From: an uncultured Clostridia bacterium
GTDB taxonomy: Bacteria > Bacillota > Clostridia > Oscillospirales > Acutalibacteraceae
NCBI GenBank assembly: GCA_946405565.1
Contig: CAMJHU010000041.1
Coordinates: 1 to 9,407 of the forward strand
Length of the DNA: 9,407 bases
Direction: 5' to 3'
In this document: piece by piece, positions 6,187 through 9,407 of the stretch
Layout: each line of letters begins with the position of its first letter
Position numbering within the stretch: position 1 is the stretch's first letter
Position numbers and translations under genes: made by a program
Notes under the pieces: generated by a model
Seen by the model: the letters and a program-made list of their open reading frames with translations, nothing else
Database searches by the model: none
Told to the model about the DNA's origin: nothing

Positions 6187-7059
6187 ATGATAAACGCGAT
6201 TAATGTCACCAAAAAATTCGACGATTTCACCGCGCTGGACAATGTGAACCTGTCGGTGCAGACCGGCAGCATCTTCGGACTGGTCGGTTCCAACGGCGCG
6301 GGCAAGTCCACGCTCATGCGGGTAATGTCGGGTGTGTACAGCGCCGACGGCGGCACCGTCACCATCGACGGCGAGGACATCACCAACCGCCCCCGCGTGC
6401 GGCGGAATCTCATCTATGTGCCGGACGACCTCTACTTTTTGCCCGGCAGCAGCATGGACCGCATGGCGAAGCTCTGCGAAAGTACGCGGGCAAGATTTGA
6501 CAGAGAACTGTACGCTTCTCTTGCCGAACAGTTTGAAGCCGACCGCAAAAAGCCCATTCACGCCATGAGCAAGGGCATGAAGCGGCAGGCGGCGCTCATT
6601 CTCGCGCTGGCGTCCCGCCCCGACATTCTGCTCATCGACGAAACCTTTGACGGGCTGGACGTCATCAAACGCCACCATATGCGCGAAATCATGGTGGACG
6701 CGGTCGCGGAGCGCGGTCTGACCGTCATCATGGCGACCCACTCCATGCACGAGGTGGACGATATGTGCGACGCGATTGCCATGCTGCACAAGGGTCATAT
6801 CAACGTGCAGTCCGACATTCAGGAAGTCACCGCCGCGCTGGTCAAGGTGCAGATCGCCTTCCCGCAGGCATTCGACGAGGACGCGGTGCGCTTCGACGGC
6901 GCCAACATCGTGAGCTTCCGCTGTGACGGCACCGTGGCAACCGTGGTCTACGAAAACGACCGCGACCTGGTGGAACACGAATTGAAAGCCAAACATCCCG
7001 TGCTGATGAACCTGCTTCCCCTCTCGCTGGAGGAAGTCTTCATCTACAAGTGCCAGTAA
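6187..7059 (+). CDS. ABC transporter ATP-binding protein (YtrB-like)
   Basis: The cytoplasmic ATPase of the ABC system encoded by this operon. From the ATG at 6187 it has 290 residues: Walker A GSNGAGKST (34-42, Lys40), Walker B ILLIDETFDGLD (Asp151-Glu152) and the switch histidine in ATHSMHEV (His185). The signature motif is MSKGMKRQ instead of LSGGQ, and the Q-loop position reads YVPDDLYFLPG without glutamine, as in other YtrB/ABC-2-type ATPases. The C-terminal 80 residues form the small accessory domain ending SLEEVFIY. The start is uncertain: a TTG at 6172 in the same frame is only 1 base from GGAAAGG (6164-6170), while the ATG is 16 bases away. I prefer the ATG because the family begins close to MI..NVTKKFDDF. 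The partner permease starts 30 bases downstream. Confidence 0.93.
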   Translation: MINAINVTKKFDDFTALDNVNLSVQTGSIFGLVGSNGAGKSTLMRVMSGVYSADGGTVTIDGEDITNRPRVRRNLIYVPDDLYFLPGSSMDRMAKLCESTRARFDRELYASLAEQFEADRKKPIHAMSKGMKRQAALILALASRPDILLIDETFDGLDVIKRHHMREIMVDAVAERGLTVIMATHSMHEVDDMCDAIAMLHKGHINVQSDIQEVTAALVKVQIAFPQAFDEDAVRFDGANIVSFRCDGTVATVVYENDRDLVEHELKAKHPVLMNLLPLSLEEVFIYKCQ

Positions 7060-7089
7060 TCCGGCGCGGAAAGGAAGGAACCAATTCCC

Positions 7090-9407
7090 ATGAAAGATTT
7101 TTTCAGAAATTATGTCAAACCGCAGCCCAGCAAGGCGCTGTTCCTCGAGGGAATGCGGCAGTTGAAGCTCCCCGGCATTGTGTATGCCGCGGTCATGGCA
7201 CTCACGGTGCTGCTGGTCAATATGGATATCAGCCGTGGCTCGGAGTACGTCAGGCACTATATGATGGATATCAGCGTGGATTTTGCTTTTGAATCCGTGG
7301 TGACCATCGCGGTTCTGTCGGGATTCTTTCTGTTCGGCGCGACGCTTTATCTGTCCCACTTCCTGCGCTCCGGCAAGTCGAGGGATTTCTACGGCGCGGC
7401 GCCCTACTCCTTCGGCACGGTGTGGCTGAACTTCGCCGGCGCGGTCTATGCGTGGAACCTCATCGGCATCGCGGCGGGACATCTGATGCACACGGTCTTT
7501 ATGATGTTCCGCGACCCCAAGACCATCGGGCTGTGCCTGCAGGCGTTCGCGGGCAACGCCGCCTTTTCGCTGACGCTCTTCGGCATCATGACGCTGTCGG
7601 TCACGCTCACCGGACGCATTCTCAACGCGCTCGCGACCATGGCGGGTCTGGCGGCGCTTCCTTCGACGGTCTGGGCGGCGTTTCACAGCACCATGATCCA
7701 CTTCTATTCATTCTTTGGCTTTGTGCGTCAACCCAGCGGCGGGCATTGTCCTGACCCTATCGCCTATCTGATGGAAGCCTGCGACTTGATGCGCACGGTG
7801 TATTCTTACCGGGATGTTCCCCCGCTGTTTGAAATACTCTGTTCAGGCAGCGCGATTGTCTACGATGTGGTGATGGGACTGCTTTATCTTGCCGCCGCCG
7901 TACTCTTTGCGTCGGTGCGCACAGGCGACACGGCGGGCAAGCCCTTTGTCAACAAGCCCGCCCATCTTCTCGCGCTGCTGGCGGTGACCCTGCCGGTCTG
8001 CTGCTGGATTGCTTCGCAGTCAGGTATTCTCGGAAGACACCTTGTCTATACGCTTTCCGGTCAGGATGTGTATGCCTATGGCGCAGCAGGACTGGTACTG
8101 CTGTGTGCGTTTACGGTTTTCGTCTGGCTCTGCGAGCTGCTCTTTACCTTCCGTCTGAAAACCTCGGTTCTCGCGCTGAAATATCTCCCCGTCCCCATTG
8201 CCGCCGCGATGGTCATCACCGGTATCGGCTATCTGGCGGATTCGGCGGAATTCACCACGAAGATAAATCCCGATCAGGTTGTTTCCTTTACGCTCCCCTA
8301 CAACGCGTCGCTGGACGATCATCTGGCGATCTTCCGCATGGCGGACAGCTACGGTCGCACCGTGACCGAGGACGCGCGCTTTACCGACCGCGAAGTGATT
8401 GAATATGCCGCCGCGTGGATTAATCAGTATGTGGAGGACTGGCAGGAAAATCCCCGGCAGTTCTACCATCAGAAGGTGATGATGGGCGATTATTCCTCCA
8501 TGAGAGACTCTTATCAAGAGTACGATGACGGTCAGATCGGAGCATCGTCCCAGATCAATATCCGTCTCAACCTGAAAAACGGCGGCAGCATCACCCGCAC
8601 CGTTCTGTTTGACCAGCCCCACCGCGATCAGCTGGAGAAGGCAATCACCGACGACAAGACCTTTATGCAGTCCTTCCTCGCGATGCCTGACGCGGCAAAA
8701 CTCAACATCGGTATGGAATGGGTCGGTATGACCGAGGACGATGTGACTGCCATTTACAAGAGCTTTGTCGAGGAATACAACGCGATGGATGACGCGCAGA
8801 AGCTCAACTTCCTCAAACAGGAACTGTATGCGGATTACAACGAAAGTCTGGACAATGAAGCGCATTTGCCCACTGTCTCGGAAAGCGATACGACAGCGGA
8901 AACCAACGACCCGAATCAGAAACGCCGCCGCACGGTACTCGTCAGCCAATCCTACCGGAAGGGCGATTATATCATCGACCAGTGTGACATCATTCCCGGC
9001 AATTCGCTTCAATCCCCCTCCTTCTGCCTTGACATCTACGGCTATGCCGAGCGGCACCTGTATCAGTCCGGTTACAGCTTCTCCCAAATCTTCCAGATCG
9101 ACGCCCAGCGCTTCCCCAAGACCCACGCGCTGGTGGTCAAGCGCGCCAACGACCGTCTGCCCGCCGTGCTGGAAACCATCGAAGATCACGCGGCGGAGAT
9201 GAATTATCTCGACGTCGGCGCCGCCTATCACGGAGCGGACACATTCACCGACCTCGATTTTTACTACCGGACCAATCATATGACAGAAGAGTGGGTCGAT
9301 GAATCCCACGAATACTGGGAAGAGGGCAACTGGGATGACGACGGCAATTATGTGGAATATGAAATCGAGACCGTGAAAGTGGATTCCAACGCCATTGTGC
9401 GTCAGCT
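7090..9407 (+). CDS. Large ABC transporter permease with a long C-terminal soluble domain, partial
   Basis: The frame opens at ATG 7090 (AGGAAGGA about 10 bases upstream) and stays open for 772 codons to the window end, so the C-terminus is missing. The N-terminal half has about nine hydrophobic segments, near residues 28-44, 67-90, 108-134, 154-176, 178-200, 255-275, 291-308, 328-354 and 366-383. From about 384 onward the protein is polar, with no further membrane segment visible, and becomes very acidic near the edge (EEWVDESHEYWEEGN). An odd number of segments with a cytoplasmic N-terminus would put this tail outside the cell, but the topology is my estimate. Position directly after the ATPase makes it the membrane partner. 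The layout recalls clostridial YtrA-linked permeases with a large C-terminal domain (possibly the DUF6449 group); I cannot confirm the family. Substrate unknown. Confidence 0.82.
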   Translation, partial: MKDFFRNYVKPQPSKALFLEGMRQLKLPGIVYAAVMALTVLLVNMDISRGSEYVRHYMMDISVDFAFESVVTIAVLSGFFLFGATLYLSHFLRSGKSRDFYGAAPYSFGTVWLNFAGAVYAWNLIGIAAGHLMHTVFMMFRDPKTIGLCLQAFAGNAAFSLTLFGIMTLSVTLTGRILNALATMAGLAALPSTVWAAFHSTMIHFYSFFGFVRQPSGGHCPDPIAYLMEACDLMRTVYSYRDVPPLFEILCSGSAIVYDVVMGLLYLAAAVLFASVRTGDTAGKPFVNKPAHLLALLAVTLPVCCWIASQSGILGRHLVYTLSGQDVYAYGAAGLVLLCAFTVFVWLCELLFTFRLKTSVLALKYLPVPIAAAMVITGIGYLADSAEFTTKINPDQVVSFTLPYNASLDDHLAIFRMADSYGRTVTEDARFTDREVIEYAAAWINQYVEDWQENPRQFYHQKVMMGDYSSMRDSYQEYDDGQIGASSQINIRLNLKNGGSITRTVLFDQPHRDQLEKAITDDKTFMQSFLAMPDAAKLNIGMEWVGMTEDDVTAIYKSFVEEYNAMDDAQKLNFLKQELYADYNESLDNEAHLPTVSESDTTAETNDPNQKRRRTVLVSQSYRKGDYIIDQCDIIPGNSLQSPSFCLDIYGYAERHLYQSGYSFSQIFQIDAQRFPKTHALVVKRANDRLPAVLETIEDHAAEMNYLDVGAAYHGADTFTDLDFYYRTNHMTEEWVDESHEYWEEGNWDDDGNYVEYEIETVKVDSNAIVRQ

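Noticed and set aside
6160..7701. 513-codon open frame on the minus strand opposite the ABC ATPase and permease
   Set aside because: Its product is rich in His, Arg, Asp and Val with no domain, no good ribosome binding site, and it mirrors the GC-biased codon pattern of the clear plus-strand genes, so it is a shadow.
8020..9309. 429-codon open frame on the minus strand opposite the permease tail
   Set aside because: The plus-strand permease frame runs without a stop through the whole region; the antisense product has no recognisable motif and begins without a start signal of quality.
1..9407. CRISPR arrays, tRNA or rRNA genes, insertion sequences, attachment sites
   Set aside because: No spaced direct repeats, cloverleaf-like segments, transposase frames or terminal inverted repeats were seen on either strand.

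Overview
The window looks like chromosomal DNA of a Gram-positive clostridial bacterium (Bacillota) of moderately high GC. The basis is a T-box tRNA-sensing leader, strong GGAGG-type ribosome binding sites, textbook TTGACA/TATAAT promoters, a YtrA-type GntR regulator and a QueH-type queuosine enzyme. UGA is used as a normal stop by trpA and queH, so the standard genetic code applies. The genus cannot be read from the sequence.

Left part (1-2908, minus strand). The 5' end of a membrane-anchored CapD/EpsC-like polysaccharide biosynthesis gene runs off the left edge behind its own strong promoter. Behind it lies a two-gene tryptophan synthase operon, trpB-trpA, whose reading frames overlap by 8 bases. 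It is preceded by a consensus promoter and a complete tryptophan T-box leader, with UGG specifier, UGGC bulge, and mutually exclusive antiterminator and terminator. Uncharged tRNA-Trp should switch on the last two steps of tryptophan synthesis here. No other trp genes are in the window.

Middle (2961-5605). An aldo/keto reductase gene is transcribed divergently from the T-box promoter and ends at a long hairpin that also lies at the end of the convergent transcript. That convergent transcript, from a promoter at about 5577-5605, carries queH (epoxyqueuosine reductase, tRNA modification) and, 1 base further on, a GNAT acetyltransferase gene. The GNAT frame contains an in-frame UGA at codon 36, where relatives appear to have tryptophan. 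It may be a fresh nonsense mutation, a sequencing error or a shortened protein.

Right part (5657-9407, plus strand). A YtrA-like operon: a consensus promoter with an inverted-repeat operator over the transcription start, a 123-residue GntR repressor, an ABC ATPase with a degenerate signature motif, and a very large permease that is still open at the right edge. The permease combines about nine predicted membrane segments with a soluble tail of at least about 390 residues. By analogy with ytrAB-type systems this is a self-regulated ABC export, sensing or envelope-stress module. Its substrate is unknown, and it is the least understood system in the window.
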